Source: CAZDEK01 sp964504625 (lineage in GTDB: Bacteria; Patescibacteriota; Saccharimonadia; CAILAD01; GCA-016700035). Taken from it: DNA of 20,559 nucleotides. The stretch is from the NCBI GenBank assembly GCA_964504625.1, contig CAZDEK010000008.1:1-20559 (forward strand), given 5' to 3'. Below are positions 6,881 to 15,453 of this stretch, one piece after another. Each line of letters starts with the position of its first letter. Position 1 is the first letter of the stretch. The notes below the pieces were generated by a model that was given only the letters and a program-made list of their open reading frames with translations, did not search any database and was not told where the DNA came from. A program made the translations under genes and the position numbers.

Positions 6881-9626
6881 CCCAATCCTTTCCAGTTTCC
6901 ACCTCGACCTCGATCGGGACGGGTAGCTCAATCACCGACTCCATTACCTCTTTCATACAGGCTGCTACCCGTTTCTCGAGTTGAGCATCACACTCAACGA
7001 TGAGTTCGTCGTGTATCTGTAAAATCATCGCCGCTTCGCCAGGTAGCTCAGCGAGTTTTGGTGCTAAACGAATCATCGCCAGCTTCATCATATCGGCTGC
7101 AGTACCCTGAAGAGGCATGTTCACAGCCTGTCGCTCAGCGGCTGATCGGACAATAAAATTACTCGATTTCACATCAGGGCAAGGTCGGCGCCGGCCGTAT
7201 AATGTTTCGGTATAGCCTTCGTCATGTGCCTGCTTTTTGAGCCTTTTGATGTATTCGGCCACGCCCTTACGCAGCTCAAAGTACTTATCGATGAAATCCT
7301 TGCTCTCCTCATAACTCATGCCGGTAGCTACTGACAGGCCGTGCGTATTCATGCCATACAAAACGCCAAAGTTAATGGTCTTCGCACCATAACGCTGCTG
7401 TTTTGTTACCTCTTCCGGTCTTACACCGTGCATTTGTGCTGCCGTCAGGGTATGAATATCGATACCGCTCTTGAAGTCCTCAATCATCTGCTTGTCATCT
7501 GCCATAGCGGCAGCCAACCGCAACTCAATTTGACTGTAGTCCGCAGCTACAAAAATCTTACCGACATCGGCTATAAATGCCCGACGAATCTCGCGTCCTA
7601 ACGGCGTACGGACTGGAATATTCTGAAGATTAGGGTCAGCACTCGACAGCCTACCCGTCTGGGCAATTGTCTGATTGTAGCTCGTATGCACACGGCCATC
7701 AGAAGAATCAACAAGCCCAGGCAGTGTATCGACATAGGTGCTCTTGAGCTTAGTAATCTCTCGATATTCAAAGATCAAATCAACGATCGGATGTACGCCG
7801 CGTAATTTTTCAAGTTCGCTCGCGGCTGTCGAATACCCGCTCTTAATCTTCTTCAGGTTTGCAGTGTCAATCTGCAGCTTATCAAACAAGATTGTCTTGA
7901 GCTGCTGAGTGGAAGAGATGTTAAATTTTTGTCCGGCATGCCTCCAGATTTCTTGTTGCACTTGGTCAAGTTGTTCGCTGAGCTTCTGAGAAAAATGCTG
8001 TAAGAACCTTACATCAAGCTTGACGCCCTTGAGCTCCACATCTCCGAGTACGGGTATGAGTGGCCACTCGAGCATCTGTCCCACCTCTGCAAGCTTCCCG
8101 ATGGAATCCAACTGCTCAGATAAGCGCTTATAAAGGCGCCAAGTAATATCAGCATCTTCGGCGGCATACTGCCCAGCCTTCCCGATCGGCACTTCTGCAA
8201 ATGTCTTCTGACCCTTCCCCTTCGGACCAATCAGCTCAGTGATCTCAATCATTTCGATACCAAGCTCGGATAGTGCCAAACTTGATAAGGTCTGCGCGCG
8301 ACCCATCGGCTGAATCAGGAAAGCCGCTACCATCGTATCGAAGCAAATCCCGCCCAGCTTCACACCTGCCTGACACATCACTTGATAATCAAATTTAATA
8401 TTGTGACCGACTTTGCCAACCTGATCGCTCTCTAAAACAGATCGCAAGACCTCAAGCACTCGACCAATCGATAGTTGATCGCCAACCTCATGTCCTACTG
8501 GTATGTAATAGGCTTCACCCTCCTTCCAAGCAATGCTCATACCAACAAGCTTGGCCTGCAGTGGATTGAGACCTGTTGTCTCAGTGTCGAAGGCAATTAT
8601 CTTTTGCTCGCTGAGGCCCTCAGCGAGCTTCTCAAGGCTGTTTTCGTCCGTTACGACATGATACCGAGCTGTCTTTAGATGTTCACGCAAGAGCTTCTGC
8701 GGCTGCTTCTCAACGCCATAGATCTCGTCAAAGAGATTCTGCTGCGCCTCACCATTATGCGATTGCGGCAATTTCGCGATCAGCGATCGAAACTCGAGTT
8801 TAGTAAAGAGCTGAATGACTGCATCGCGATTAAAGCGATGTAGTCGCGCATCTTCGAGGTCGAACTCGACCTGCACATCACGCATGATGCGTGACAGCTC
8901 AAGCGAGTGATAGGCGTCGTCCTTCCCAGCCTCAAGCTTCGTACGCACTGCTGGCTTCAGCTCATCCAAATGCTCATAAATTCCATCAAGCGTGTGATAT
9001 TTTTGCACCAGCTCAGTTGCCGTCTTCTCGCCGATCCCCTTCACGCCGGGAATGTTATCGCTTGGATCTCCTTTCAGTGCCTTCGTGACGAGAAATTGTT
9101 CAGGATTTACACCATACCGCTCTTCAACTGCCGCAGCATCATACAGAACCGTGTCCGAAAAGCCACGTCGTAAGGTGTAGACACGTACATGTTCATCAAC
9201 CAGCTGTAACTCATCCATGTCACCTGTCACAATCACCACATCATGATGCGACTTATACTTCTCAGCCAGCGTGCCGATCACGTCGTCAGCTTCATAGCCA
9301 GCAACACCGACGACAGGTATCTCAAAAGTAGCAAGTAGCTCCTTGGTCACATCAAACTGCGGCACAAGATCCTTATCGGTCTCCTTCCGTGTACCTTTGT
9401 AGTCCTCGTACATATCATGACGAAAGGTTTTGCCTGGCATATCCCAGGCGACCGCGACGTAATCAGGCTTCAATTCACGAATAGCGTTTAACAGCATCAT
9501 CGTAAAGCCATAGACACCATTAGTCGGCGTACCATCCTTGGTTGAGAGATAAGGAATTGCGTGAAAGCCACGATGTAAGAGCGCATGGCCATCAAAGATC
9601 GCGAAGCGGCTGCGAGATTTGGTCAT
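6867..9626 (-). CDS. polA: DNA polymerase I with 5'-nuclease and intact 3'-5' proofreading domains
   Basis: The protein is 919 aa, the full family length. Residues 1-290 form the 5' nuclease (FDGHALLHRGFHA, YEADDVIGTLAEKY, VIVTGDMDELQLV, GDPSDNIPGVKGIGEKTA). About 325-510 is the 3'-5' exonuclease with Exo I FDTETTGL (Asp347, Glu349), Exo II GHNIKFDYQVM and Exo III YAAEDADITWRLY, so proofreading should be active. The C-terminal polymerase has motif A VAADYSQIELRLAA, motif B KQQRYGAKTINFGVLYGMN and motif C LQIHDELIVE. It fills gaps and removes primers in replication and repair. A TATAAT ends 6 nt before the ATG with no SD, implying a leaderless mRNA. It is divergent from the 9677 gene and overlaps the HAD gene downstream. 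Confidence 0.98.
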   Translation of the reverse strand: MTKSRSRFAIFDGHALLHRGFHAIPYLSTKDGTPTNGVYGFTMMLLNAIRELKPDYVAVAWDMPGKTFRHDMYEDYKGTRKETDKDLVPQFDVTKELLATFEIPVVGVAGYEADDVIGTLAEKYKSHHDVVIVTGDMDELQLVDEHVRVYTLRRGFSDTVLYDAAAVEERYGVNPEQFLVTKALKGDPSDNIPGVKGIGEKTATELVQKYHTLDGIYEHLDELKPAVRTKLEAGKDDAYHSLELSRIMRDVQVEFDLEDARLHRFNRDAVIQLFTKLEFRSLIAKLPQSHNGEAQQNLFDEIYGVEKQPQKLLREHLKTARYHVVTDENSLEKLAEGLSEQKIIAFDTETTGLNPLQAKLVGMSIAWKEGEAYYIPVGHEVGDQLSIGRVLEVLRSVLESDQVGKVGHNIKFDYQVMCQAGVKLGGICFDTMVAAFLIQPMGRAQTLSSLALSELGIEMIEITELIGPKGKGQKTFAEVPIGKAGQYAAEDADITWRLYKRLSEQLDSIGKLAEVGQMLEWPLIPVLGDVELKGVKLDVRFLQHFSQKLSEQLDQVQQEIWRHAGQKFNISSTQQLKTILFDKLQIDTANLKKIKSGYSTAASELEKLRGVHPIVDLIFEYREITKLKSTYVDTLPGLVDSSDGRVHTSYNQTIAQTGRLSSADPNLQNIPVRTPLGREIRRAFIADVGKIFVAADYSQIELRLAAAMADDKQMIEDFKSGIDIHTLTAAQMHGVRPEEVTKQQRYGAKTINFGVLYGMNTHGLSVATGMSYEESKDFIDKYFELRKGVAEYIKRLKKQAHDEGYTETLYGRRRPCPDVKSSNFIVRSAAERQAVNMPLQGTAADMMKLAMIRLAPKLAELPGEAAMILQIHDELIVECDAQLEKRVAACMKEVMESVIELPVPIEVEVETGKDWGELD

Positions 9627-9632
9627 ACCCAG

Positions 9633-9638
9633 ATTATA
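9633..9638 (-). promoter_or_regulatory. Leaderless -10 element of polA
   Basis: Minus-strand TATAAT at 9633-9638, then six bases, then the polA ATG (9626). No SD sequence and no clear -35 are visible. Confidence 0.7.
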
Positions 9639-9663
9639 CCTGGTTTTCAGCTTAGATTGGTGG

Positions 9664-9669
9664 GATAAT
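9664..9669 (+). promoter_or_regulatory. -10 element for the 9677 gene, nearly leaderless
   Basis: GATAAT (9664-9669) is followed by seven bases and ATG 9677. There is no SD. The two divergent -10 elements, this one and the polA one, are about 25 bp apart, so RNA polymerase could not occupy both at once. Confidence 0.55.
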
Positions 9670-9676
9670 GTGGCCT

Positions 9677-10051
9677 ATGGCCAATCCTGAAGGACAATCC
9701 CCCATTGACCGTTACATTCGTGGCAACAACGCTGTCGATCCAGAGGCAATCGCAGCCTACAAAAAAGCCATGCGAGCGATCAGCGATGAAGCTGAGTCAA
9801 CAACGAATGCTTCCGGCCCAGCAGCAGCGCGAGCCGCACTCGAAGCTGCCAACGAAAAGCCGAAACCACCGAGCAAACAGCCACGGCAAAGCCAATCGCC
9901 GAAACTACGTATCTCTACCGAAGATCGCGAGCGTGGCCTGAAGGGCGTAGCTAGTGCCCGCGAGGCCCTTGAACGTGGATCTCAGCCCGATGATGCGGAA
10001 GCCGAACCCAATGAGCCCGCAAAGCCGACCGACGAATCTCCTGAAGCATAA
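9677..10051 (+). CDS. Small acidic, probably disordered protein, unknown function
   Basis: A 124-residue protein with no family I recognise. The ATG at 9677 (MANPEGQSPIDRYIRG) is preferred over an in-frame ATG at 9668, because the latter overlaps the -10 hexamer and the former sits where transcription should begin. The N-terminal 40 residues (ending KKAMRAISDEAES) look partly helical. The middle (about 45-80) is Ala/Pro/Lys/Gln-rich, then a charged helix-like stretch RISTEDRERGLKGVASAREALERG (about 79-102) and an acidic Pro/Glu/Asp tail. No signal peptide or membrane segment. Divergent from polA and closed by a good terminator, so it is a monocistronic unit. Codon use reads as coding, but without a homologue the confidence is moderate. 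Confidence 0.65.
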   Translation: MANPEGQSPIDRYIRGNNAVDPEAIAAYKKAMRAISDEAESTTNASGPAAARAALEAANEKPKPPSKQPRQSQSPKLRISTEDRERGLKGVASAREALERGSQPDDAEAEPNEPAKPTDESPEA

Positions 10052-10067
10052 GTGCGCGCCACACCAA

Positions 10068-10094
10068 AAACCGCCCAGATATACCGGGCGGTTT
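10068..10094. terminator. Bidirectional terminator between the 9677 gene and rpoD
   Basis: AAACCGCCC (10068-10076) pairs with GGGCGGTTT (10086-10094), 9-nt loop. On the plus strand it is followed by CTTCTTTTCTC and on the minus strand by a TTTTT run, so it can end both the small gene and the dnaG-rpoD transcript. Confidence 0.88.
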
Positions 10095-10110
10095 CTTCTT
10101 TTCTCTTGCT

Positions 10111-11232
10111 TTACTGTAGATAATCTTTGAGTTTCTTGGAGTCTTTATTCTTACGCAATTTAGCCAGAGCCTTTGCTTCGATCTGGCGAATGCGTTCACG
10201 GGTCACGCCAAATTCCTGGCCGACCTCTTCGAGAGTATGACTGCGACCATCCTCAAGGCCGAAGCGCATGCGCAGGATTTTCTGCTCGCGCGGCGTAAGC
10301 AGCGCTAGCGTATCATCGATGTGCTCCTTCAGAAGCTCATAGGTAGCCGCATCGACTGGACTGACCGAATCGTGATCTTCGATAAACTCTGACAGTGTCG
10401 AGTCCTCATCTTCACCGACAGCAGCATCAAGCGATGTTGTGTCCTGGCTAATTTTTTGGATGTGCAGGACTTTCTCGACATCCATCTCCATCTCCTTCGC
10501 CAACTCCTCAGGAGAGGGCTCACGACCGAGCTCACTGGTTAAGCGGCGCTGAGTACGGATAAGCTTATTGATCGTCTCGACCATGTGTACCGGAATACGA
10601 ATCACCCGAGCCTGATCAGCAATCGCACGTGTAATAGCTTGGCGAATCCACCACGTAGCATATGTCGAGAACTTAAAACCTTTGGTGTAATCAAATTTCT
10701 CAACAGCTCGCAAGAGACCCGTGTTCCCTTCCTGGATAAGGTCCAACAGATCTAGTCCTCGACCGATATACTTCTTCGCAATCGACACCACCAACCGCAT
10801 ATTGGCTTCAGCAAGAGCATCTTTGGCAGCCTTGTCACCCTGTTGGATGCGCTTAGCAAGAGCTACCTCTTCTTCGGCGGTAATCAGCGGGATCTTACCG
10901 ATTTCACGTAGATACAAACGCACCGAATCGTCGGCGATGTCTTTGATATATTCTTCATTAACAGCGTTCTCGACGTCCTCTTCTGGCTCAGTCTGCCAAA
11001 TCAGCTTATCTTTTTGATCAACTACCTCAACACCCTGATCGATAAAGGCCGAATACAGATCGTCTAAGAGTTCTACCTGATCTTCAGCCGATGGTACAGC
11101 TGACATAATCTCCTGCTGAGTCACAAATCCTTGCTCGCGACCCTTGGTCAGCAAACGCTCTACTACCGGCTTGAGTTCTTCCGGGATATTTGGTTCTGGA
11201 GCTGGCTCCACTGGTTTTGCCTTACGTGGCAT
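10111..11232 (-). CDS. rpoD: Primary sigma factor (sigma-70/SigA)
   Basis: The protein is 373 aa. Order of regions: a Glu/Pro-rich start; region 1.1-like VERLLTKGREQGFVTQQEIMSAVP; region 1.2 DSVRLYLREIGKIPLITAEEEVALAKRI; region 2 with NMRLVVSIAKKY, LDLLDLIQEGNTGLLRAVEKFDY and the -10-reading FSTYATWWIRQAITRAIADQ; region 3 IRIPVHMVETINKL; and region 4 with LLTPREQKILRMRFGL and the helix-turn-helix TLEEVGQEFGVTRERIRQIEAKAL. All core residues for -10 and -35 recognition appear present, fitting the TATAAT-like hexamers across the window. The start has an AGGAGG SD 4 nt upstream. It lies 39 nt after dnaG, the well-known dnaG-rpoD pairing, and ends at a strong terminator. Confidence 0.98.
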   Translation of the reverse strand: MPRKAKPVEPAPEPNIPEELKPVVERLLTKGREQGFVTQQEIMSAVPSAEDQVELLDDLYSAFIDQGVEVVDQKDKLIWQTEPEEDVENAVNEEYIKDIADDSVRLYLREIGKIPLITAEEEVALAKRIQQGDKAAKDALAEANMRLVVSIAKKYIGRGLDLLDLIQEGNTGLLRAVEKFDYTKGFKFSTYATWWIRQAITRAIADQARVIRIPVHMVETINKLIRTQRRLTSELGREPSPEELAKEMEMDVEKVLHIQKISQDTTSLDAAVGEDEDSTLSEFIEDHDSVSPVDAATYELLKEHIDDTLALLTPREQKILRMRFGLEDGRSHTLEEVGQEFGVTRERIRQIEAKALAKLRKNKDSKKLKDYLQ

Positions 11233-11271
11233 TCTGCCTCCTCTACTTCGTCAGCATAGTAATGACTCGCA

Positions 11272-13026
11272 CTACAAGTCTTTTGCAGCGTCAGCAAGCC
11301 TCTGATAGGCCTGCAGCTTCTGTGCAGCCGCACCCATATCGCCAGCCGCTTCGAGCGCCGCAATATCGCGCGCGAGCTGTCGTTTCTTCTGATTCGCAAT
11401 GTGTTTTTGCAAATTATGCACTTGGGTAAAGGCTTCGAGCCCTCGTTCGTGCTCGGTCATAACCGAGTATGCGTGATCACCCCGTAGTGCCAGTATCTTA
11501 CCATGATCCGCCAGATTGGGCAAGGCTTTGATGATCTGTTTGAGACTACTCTTCGGATTGGCCTGTAAGTATGCAAAGAGCGGTCGGTTTTCCTCTGTGA
11601 CATCAGCTAGATTCAAGTCGGATAAAGATGGCTGTGTTTCGGGGAATGCCAGACTCATCTCGAGTACAAACTCTTCGAACTGATGCTGGCGTGTAAGCAC
11701 TTTTTTTGGGTCTTCTTTTCGAGATTGTTCAGCATTTGTATTCAAGCCTTCAGCGTGCTTGTTGGGTCGCGCCAAACTTGCTCGCAGCATCTCAGACTGA
11801 ACACCCACACGATGCGCTACCAGATTAAGGTAATGCTCCTGCTCGATACGATCACGCATTTGACTAATCATAGGCAAGAGAAATTTTGTATAGGCCTTTT
11901 TGCCCGGAGCATCAGACGGACGAAACGTCTCTTCAGCATACTTGACTAGATAATCCGGAGCATACTGGGCCGACGCGAGAGCCTTTTCCCAGGATCCTGG
12001 TGACTTCTGTAGCAGCTCATCGGGGTCTTTCACGCCTTCAAGGTGAATTACCTCTAGTTTAACCTCTAGCTCTTGAGCGAGCGCTATCGCCCGTAAGGTT
12101 GCCTTCACGCCAGCAGAATCTTGATCAAAACAAAGCTGAATCACAGGCGCCAGACGCCAGAGCAGTTTGAGCTTTTCGGCTGTTAGCGCGGTTCCACTGG
12201 CGGCAACTACATTACGCTGCCCATGCTGCCAGAGAGACACGACATCAAGATTGCCCTCCACGAGCACAACTCGCTCCGTTTGGCGAATAGCCTCTTTGGC
12301 CTGTGCTAGACCGAAGATTGCTCGCGACTTGTGATACAGCGGCGTTTCAGGGGTATTGATGTATTTCGCTGCCTTCACTGAGTCATCAAGCAAACGCCCC
12401 GAAAACCCAATCGGTCGACCCTGCGCGTCAAATATCGGGAACATGATCCGCCCACGAAAACTATCAAAACCCCCACTTTTGCTCGTAGCGCGTTTCGTCG
12501 CTAAACCAACGGCAACCATCTCGTCGAAAGTAAACCCCTGATGCTTGGCATAATCCAAAAGGTTCGTCCATGCGTCTGGCGCAAAGCCAAGTGAAAATGC
12601 CTTAATAGCCTCAGTATTCACGCCCCGCTTGTCGCGCAGATACTGTAGTGCTTCTGGAGATTGTGAAAGCTGATAATGATAATACTTGACCGCTAGCTCC
12701 ATGAGCTGCAGGAGACGAGTCTTAGTTTGACCTCCAGGACCTCGCTTGCGTGTGAGCTTCACGCCAGCTCGAGCCGCCAACATCTCCAGCGCTTCAGGAA
12801 AGCTCAATCCCTCCATGCGCATAACGAAGCTAATCACATCGCCACCCTCGCTCGAGCCGAAATCATGCCATATCTGCTTATCTGGGCTAACGAAAAAGCT
12901 AGGTGTCCGCTCTTGGCGAAACGGCGATAAGCCCCGCCAGTCCTTTCCCGCCTTTTTAAGCTCAACATAGCCCGAAATTACCTCGACTATGTCGAGTCGG
13001 CTCTTAACTTCTTCAACATCATTCAT
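11272..13026 (-). CDS. dnaG: DNA primase lacking all four zinc-finger ligands
   Basis: From ATG 13026 the protein is 584 aa. It makes RNA primers at the replication fork. The N-terminal domain keeps the family sequence around RGLSPFRQERTPSF and KQIWHDFGSSEGGD, but the four zinc ligands (normally C-x2-H-x17-C-x2-C) are Ser34, Arg37, Asp55 and Ser58. The catalytic core is intact: KYINTPETPLYHKSR (221-235), TOPRIM Glu257 in LVEGNLDVV, and Asp301/Asp303 in FDQDSAG. The C-terminal region (about 425-584) is helical and should bind the DnaB helicase. The start is chosen because TATAAT lies exactly 6 nt before this ATG; an in-frame start at 13113 would add 29 residues with no primase similarity and run into the upstream gene. 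First gene of dnaG-rpoD. Confidence 0.95.
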   Translation of the reverse strand: MNDVEEVKSRLDIVEVISGYVELKKAGKDWRGLSPFRQERTPSFFVSPDKQIWHDFGSSEGGDVISFVMRMEGLSFPEALEMLAARAGVKLTRKRGPGGQTKTRLLQLMELAVKYYHYQLSQSPEALQYLRDKRGVNTEAIKAFSLGFAPDAWTNLLDYAKHQGFTFDEMVAVGLATKRATSKSGGFDSFRGRIMFPIFDAQGRPIGFSGRLLDDSVKAAKYINTPETPLYHKSRAIFGLAQAKEAIRQTERVVLVEGNLDVVSLWQHGQRNVVAASGTALTAEKLKLLWRLAPVIQLCFDQDSAGVKATLRAIALAQELEVKLEVIHLEGVKDPDELLQKSPGSWEKALASAQYAPDYLVKYAEETFRPSDAPGKKAYTKFLLPMISQMRDRIEQEHYLNLVAHRVGVQSEMLRASLARPNKHAEGLNTNAEQSRKEDPKKVLTRQHQFEEFVLEMSLAFPETQPSLSDLNLADVTEENRPLFAYLQANPKSSLKQIIKALPNLADHGKILALRGDHAYSVMTEHERGLEAFTQVHNLQKHIANQKKRQLARDIAALEAAGDMGAAAQKLQAYQRLADAAKDL

Positions 13027-13032
13027 AGCCTC

Positions 13033-13038
13033 ATTATA
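13033..13038 (-). promoter_or_regulatory. Leaderless -10 element of dnaG-rpoD
   Basis: Minus-strand TATAAT at 13033-13038, six bases, then ATG 13026. No SD sequence, and the -35 region is weak. Confidence 0.7.
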
Positions 13039-13075
13039 GGCCGCATCAGAGAAAAACCGAAGAGCGTACGAAAAG

Positions 13076-13648
13076 CTAGCTGGCGAGAGCTCCGCTATCT
13101 TCAAGAAGCTCAATCAGTTCGGGTAGCTGATTGAGCCCTCGACTGCCTAAAAAGTGGCCATGTCCTGGCAAACACACAAGCTCGGCTGATAGCTTGTGCG
13201 CCAGTCGACGCGTGCGATCTGGAGTCACAATGGTGTCATCGTCAGAGTAAACACAGATGTATCGTGCGGCCTTTGCCTGAAGCTTTTGCCAGTCGGGCTC
13301 CGGTTCGAACCAGCGACGCGCACTAGGGTTTGGAGCGTCATAGAAACCACTGACCAGAACTACTGCCCCAACTGCGCAATAAGTTGGTAAGGCCTCTAAC
13401 AATCTTAATGCCAGAAAAGCCCCTAATGAATGAGCGACTATAAGTGAGCCTTCATTGAGCTCAGGTGCATATTTATCAAGCTGAGCTTGCCACTGTGGTA
13501 AAAGTGGCCTTGCTTCCGTTGAAAAAACCGGCACAAAGAGATGGAAACCCCGCCGCCCGAGCTCAGCTTGCAGCCAGCCCAACCAGCCTGCATTTGGATC
13601 ATCATTCCAGCCATGCAGGATGAGGGCCGTTCTCTCAGCTACTTCCAC
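13076..13648 (-). CDS. RBBP9/YdeN-type serine hydrolase (alpha/beta fold)
   Basis: A 190-residue protein of the small alpha/beta-hydrolase family often called RBBP9/YdeN (DUF1234-like). It begins with the oxyanion-side TALILHGWNDDPNAGW. The nucleophile elbow is VAHSLGAF (Ser in AHSLG), the acid is in YSDDDTIVTPD, and the catalytic His is in LPGHGHFLG. All three triad residues are therefore present. There is no signal peptide, so it should act in the cytoplasm; the substrate is unknown. The GTG start at 13648 overlaps the last 10 nt of the upstream membrane-protein gene, so it is probably its downstream operon partner. dnaG begins 49 nt after its stop, from a separate promoter. Confidence 0.85.
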   Translation of the reverse strand: MEVAERTALILHGWNDDPNAGWLGWLQAELGRRGFHLFVPVFSTEARPLLPQWQAQLDKYAPELNEGSLIVAHSLGAFLALRLLEALPTYCAVGAVVLVSGFYDAPNPSARRWFEPEPDWQKLQAKAARYICVYSDDDTIVTPDRTRRLAHKLSAELVCLPGHGHFLGSRGLNQLPELIELLEDSGALAS

Positions 13649-14280
13649 TTCCAGGAGTCAATAATTCCCTGGAGGACTTGTTTCTGTTCGTCTGTTTCGG
13701 CGGGAGTATTAATGATGAATACTGGGGTGATTTTACCCCCATTCTGTTCAACTGTTCGTGTGGAAAATACCATTAATATTGCTTGCTTCTGTTGTTCACC
13801 TGGCTGGCGGACGATATATTTGTAGCCAATACTGCCATCCGATAATTTAACTTGGTCGCCCGACTCTACAGTGACATTTTTACTCAATGCATCTCTGTAT
13901 GTGTCGAGTGTGCTTGTACTCGCAGCAGTAGACTTGACTGGTTCCGGAGGTAGCGTACGCTTAACGACAAGTCGATTTCGACCATCGCTGCCATACGTAA
14001 CCTCAACATTACATTCAGATCTCGTGCCGAAGTTTGTCGTCCTATCAATCATGAAAGAATAACAGTCAGTCTCAACTGTAGCCTGACGAACTACTACATT
14101 TCCCGCTGTACTAGCTTGCCTGCCAGTAGTATTTTTATCCTTTGAGAAGTTACTACTAATGAATCTTGCGCCAAATACTCCTATCAATAACAGCGTTACC
14201 GCAACTGCAAGAATTATTAGTGTCGCGCCAATCGCCCGAAATCCCTTGTGTGTTTCCTGGGGTGTCATGAGATTTGCCAT
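13639..14280 (-). CDS. Membrane-anchored protein, DCYxF/WxW family copy 1
   Basis: 213 residues, not a family I recognise. A short cytoplasmic N-terminus is followed by one membrane helix (about 16-38), a polar Thr/Ser/Asn linker and an external domain. That domain starts at TDCYSF (71-76), has its second Cys at 90 (SECNVEVTYG), a Ser/Thr-rich middle with TLDTYRDALSKN, a strand-rich part (GSIGYKYIV, AILMVFSTR) and the ending IIDSWKWK. The two Cys are exactly 17 positions apart, as in the next two genes, suggesting a disulfide. No lipobox is seen, so it is anchored by the helix. The ATG at 14280 is preceded by AGAGGA, 11 nt upstream and spanning the previous stop codon; an ATG four codons later is also possible. 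Overlaps the hydrolase gene. Confidence 0.8.
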   Translation of the reverse strand: MANLMTPQETHKGFRAIGATLIILAVAVTLLLIGVFGARFISSNFSKDKNTTGRQASTAGNVVVRQATVETDCYSFMIDRTTNFGTRSECNVEVTYGSDGRNRLVVKRTLPPEPVKSTAASTSTLDTYRDALSKNVTVESGDQVKLSDGSIGYKYIVRQPGEQQKQAILMVFSTRTVEQNGGKITPVFIINTPAETDEQKQVLQGIIDSWKWK

Positions 14281-14295
14281 CTTATATACTATCCT

Positions 14296-15411
14296 CTATT
14301 TCCAAGACCATGTTGCAATTGCCTGATCAAAACCCTTACGGCTATAGTCGTCATTATACGCGCCCGTCATAACGAAGGCGACAAAGGTCTTTTCATTAAA
14401 TTTCCGATCCCCTTCCGGCAATACCACAAAGACATACGCAACTACTGGCTGGCCGTTAGCATCTTTTTTCCCAACCACTTTTGTACCATTAAGCTTACCT
14501 ACAGTAACCGTCTCACGCGTTAGGATAAGTTCTTTGGGAATAGCGTTAGCAATTAATGCTTCTAGGTATTTTTCGGTATTAAAGCGGACTGACTGATTTT
14601 GGTTCGTATTCGTGCTGTTTGACGAGTTGTCTTCTGCAACAACATCAAATTCACGTTGCGGTGAAACAGTTATTGTAGAAACTTTTTGTTCACCATATAC
14701 AACCGATAGTAAACAATCTTTATTGGTTTGCACCTCACTAGGGATAGGTACTTGAAAGATATAGCAATCAGAACTGACCTTTTGCGCAAAAGGCTGCAAT
14801 GGCCGCTCAGTCGTATCGCGAGTCGATGAAGCAAGGGTTGGAGCTTGGGTCTGATTTTTGACCGCTTTCTTCGGTGTTAGAACAACTGCACCGGCTGCAG
14901 CCAATATCAAAACGATACCAATTCCGGCCGTAATACCAATTATTTTCTTTCGATGTGATTTCGGTGCTGCCGCCTGGCCGGGTGGGGTTTGAGGGGTAGT
15001 CGGTACGGACTGAGTAGCAGGTTGCGCACCAAAGGGAGTTACACTTGCAGAGGCTACCGCTGAAGCAGCGTGAGCATCATCGGCCCGCGGCTCAGGCGCC
15101 AAGCGCACAGGTGCTGGTCGAATAGGGCTATCTGGCAGCTGGGAGACCGGTAGGGCAGCTGACGCTGGAGGGCTCACGGGTGTGGTTGGTGGCCTATTGA
15201 CTACAGGCTGAGCTATAGACGGTGTTTCAGTCGCTGAAGGTGAGGTCTGCATGGGCATCTGCTCGTTCGTGGGTGACGAAACAGCTGGCAATTGCTGTGT
15301 GTGCGCATCATGACTAGCTGCCAACGGATTATGAAATACCGGCGGATTAACCGGTACCTGTAACTGACTCTGATCACCCAAGTCTGGCTGTGGGTTGACA
15401 TTCGGATCCAT
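14296..15411 (-). CDS. Membrane-anchored protein, DCYxF/WxW family copy 2, with long Pro-rich N-terminus
   Basis: 371 residues from ATG 15411. Residues 1-150 are Pro/Ala/Ser/Thr/Gln-rich, low in complexity and probably disordered in the cytoplasm. Then a basic KSHRKK (151-156), one membrane helix (about 157-179) and an external domain. SSDCYIF (213-219) and a second Cys at 233 (KDCLLSVVYG) repeat the C-x16-C spacing of the neighbours. An Asn/Ser-rich insert follows, then EKYLEALIAN, a GKLNGTKVVGKK turn, VAYVFVVLPEG and the final ATWSWK. Start chosen for the GAAGG site 5 nt upstream and a promoter just before; a frame 12 codons longer lacks both. Function unknown; the long N-terminal arm, absent in the other copies, may reach cytoplasmic partners. 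Confidence 0.8.
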   Translation of the reverse strand: MDPNVNPQPDLGDQSQLQVPVNPPVFHNPLAASHDAHTQQLPAVSSPTNEQMPMQTSPSATETPSIAQPVVNRPPTTPVSPPASAALPVSQLPDSPIRPAPVRLAPEPRADDAHAASAVASASVTPFGAQPATQSVPTTPQTPPGQAAAPKSHRKKIIGITAGIGIVLILAAAGAVVLTPKKAVKNQTQAPTLASSTRDTTERPLQPFAQKVSSDCYIFQVPIPSEVQTNKDCLLSVVYGEQKVSTITVSPQREFDVVAEDNSSNSTNTNQNQSVRFNTEKYLEALIANAIPKELILTRETVTVGKLNGTKVVGKKDANGQPVVAYVFVVLPEGDRKFNEKTFVAFVMTGAYNDDYSRKGFDQAIATWSWK

Positions 15412-15421
15412 GGTTGCCTTC

Positions 15422-15450
15422 AGTATAGCATGAGCGGTATCAGTCAATAA
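15422..15450 (-). promoter_or_regulatory. Promoter with extended -10 for copy 2
   Basis: Minus strand: TTATTG (15445-15450), 17-nt spacer, TATACT (15422-15427) preceded by an extended -10 TG. The start would be about 4 nt before ATG 15411. TTGACT at 15442-15447 overlaps the -35 but gives a spacer of only 14. Confidence 0.55.
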
Positions 15451-15453
15451 GCT

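Noticed and set aside
13027..13113. Longer dnaG with 29 extra N-terminal residues
   Set aside because: The extra part has no primase similarity, overlaps the hydrolase gene and contains the TATAAT placed 6 nt before the chosen ATG.
13302..13311. GGTTCGAACC, a tRNA T-loop-like sequence
   Set aside because: No matching acceptor, D or anticodon arms; it lies in the conserved serine hydrolase gene, encoding WFEPEPD.
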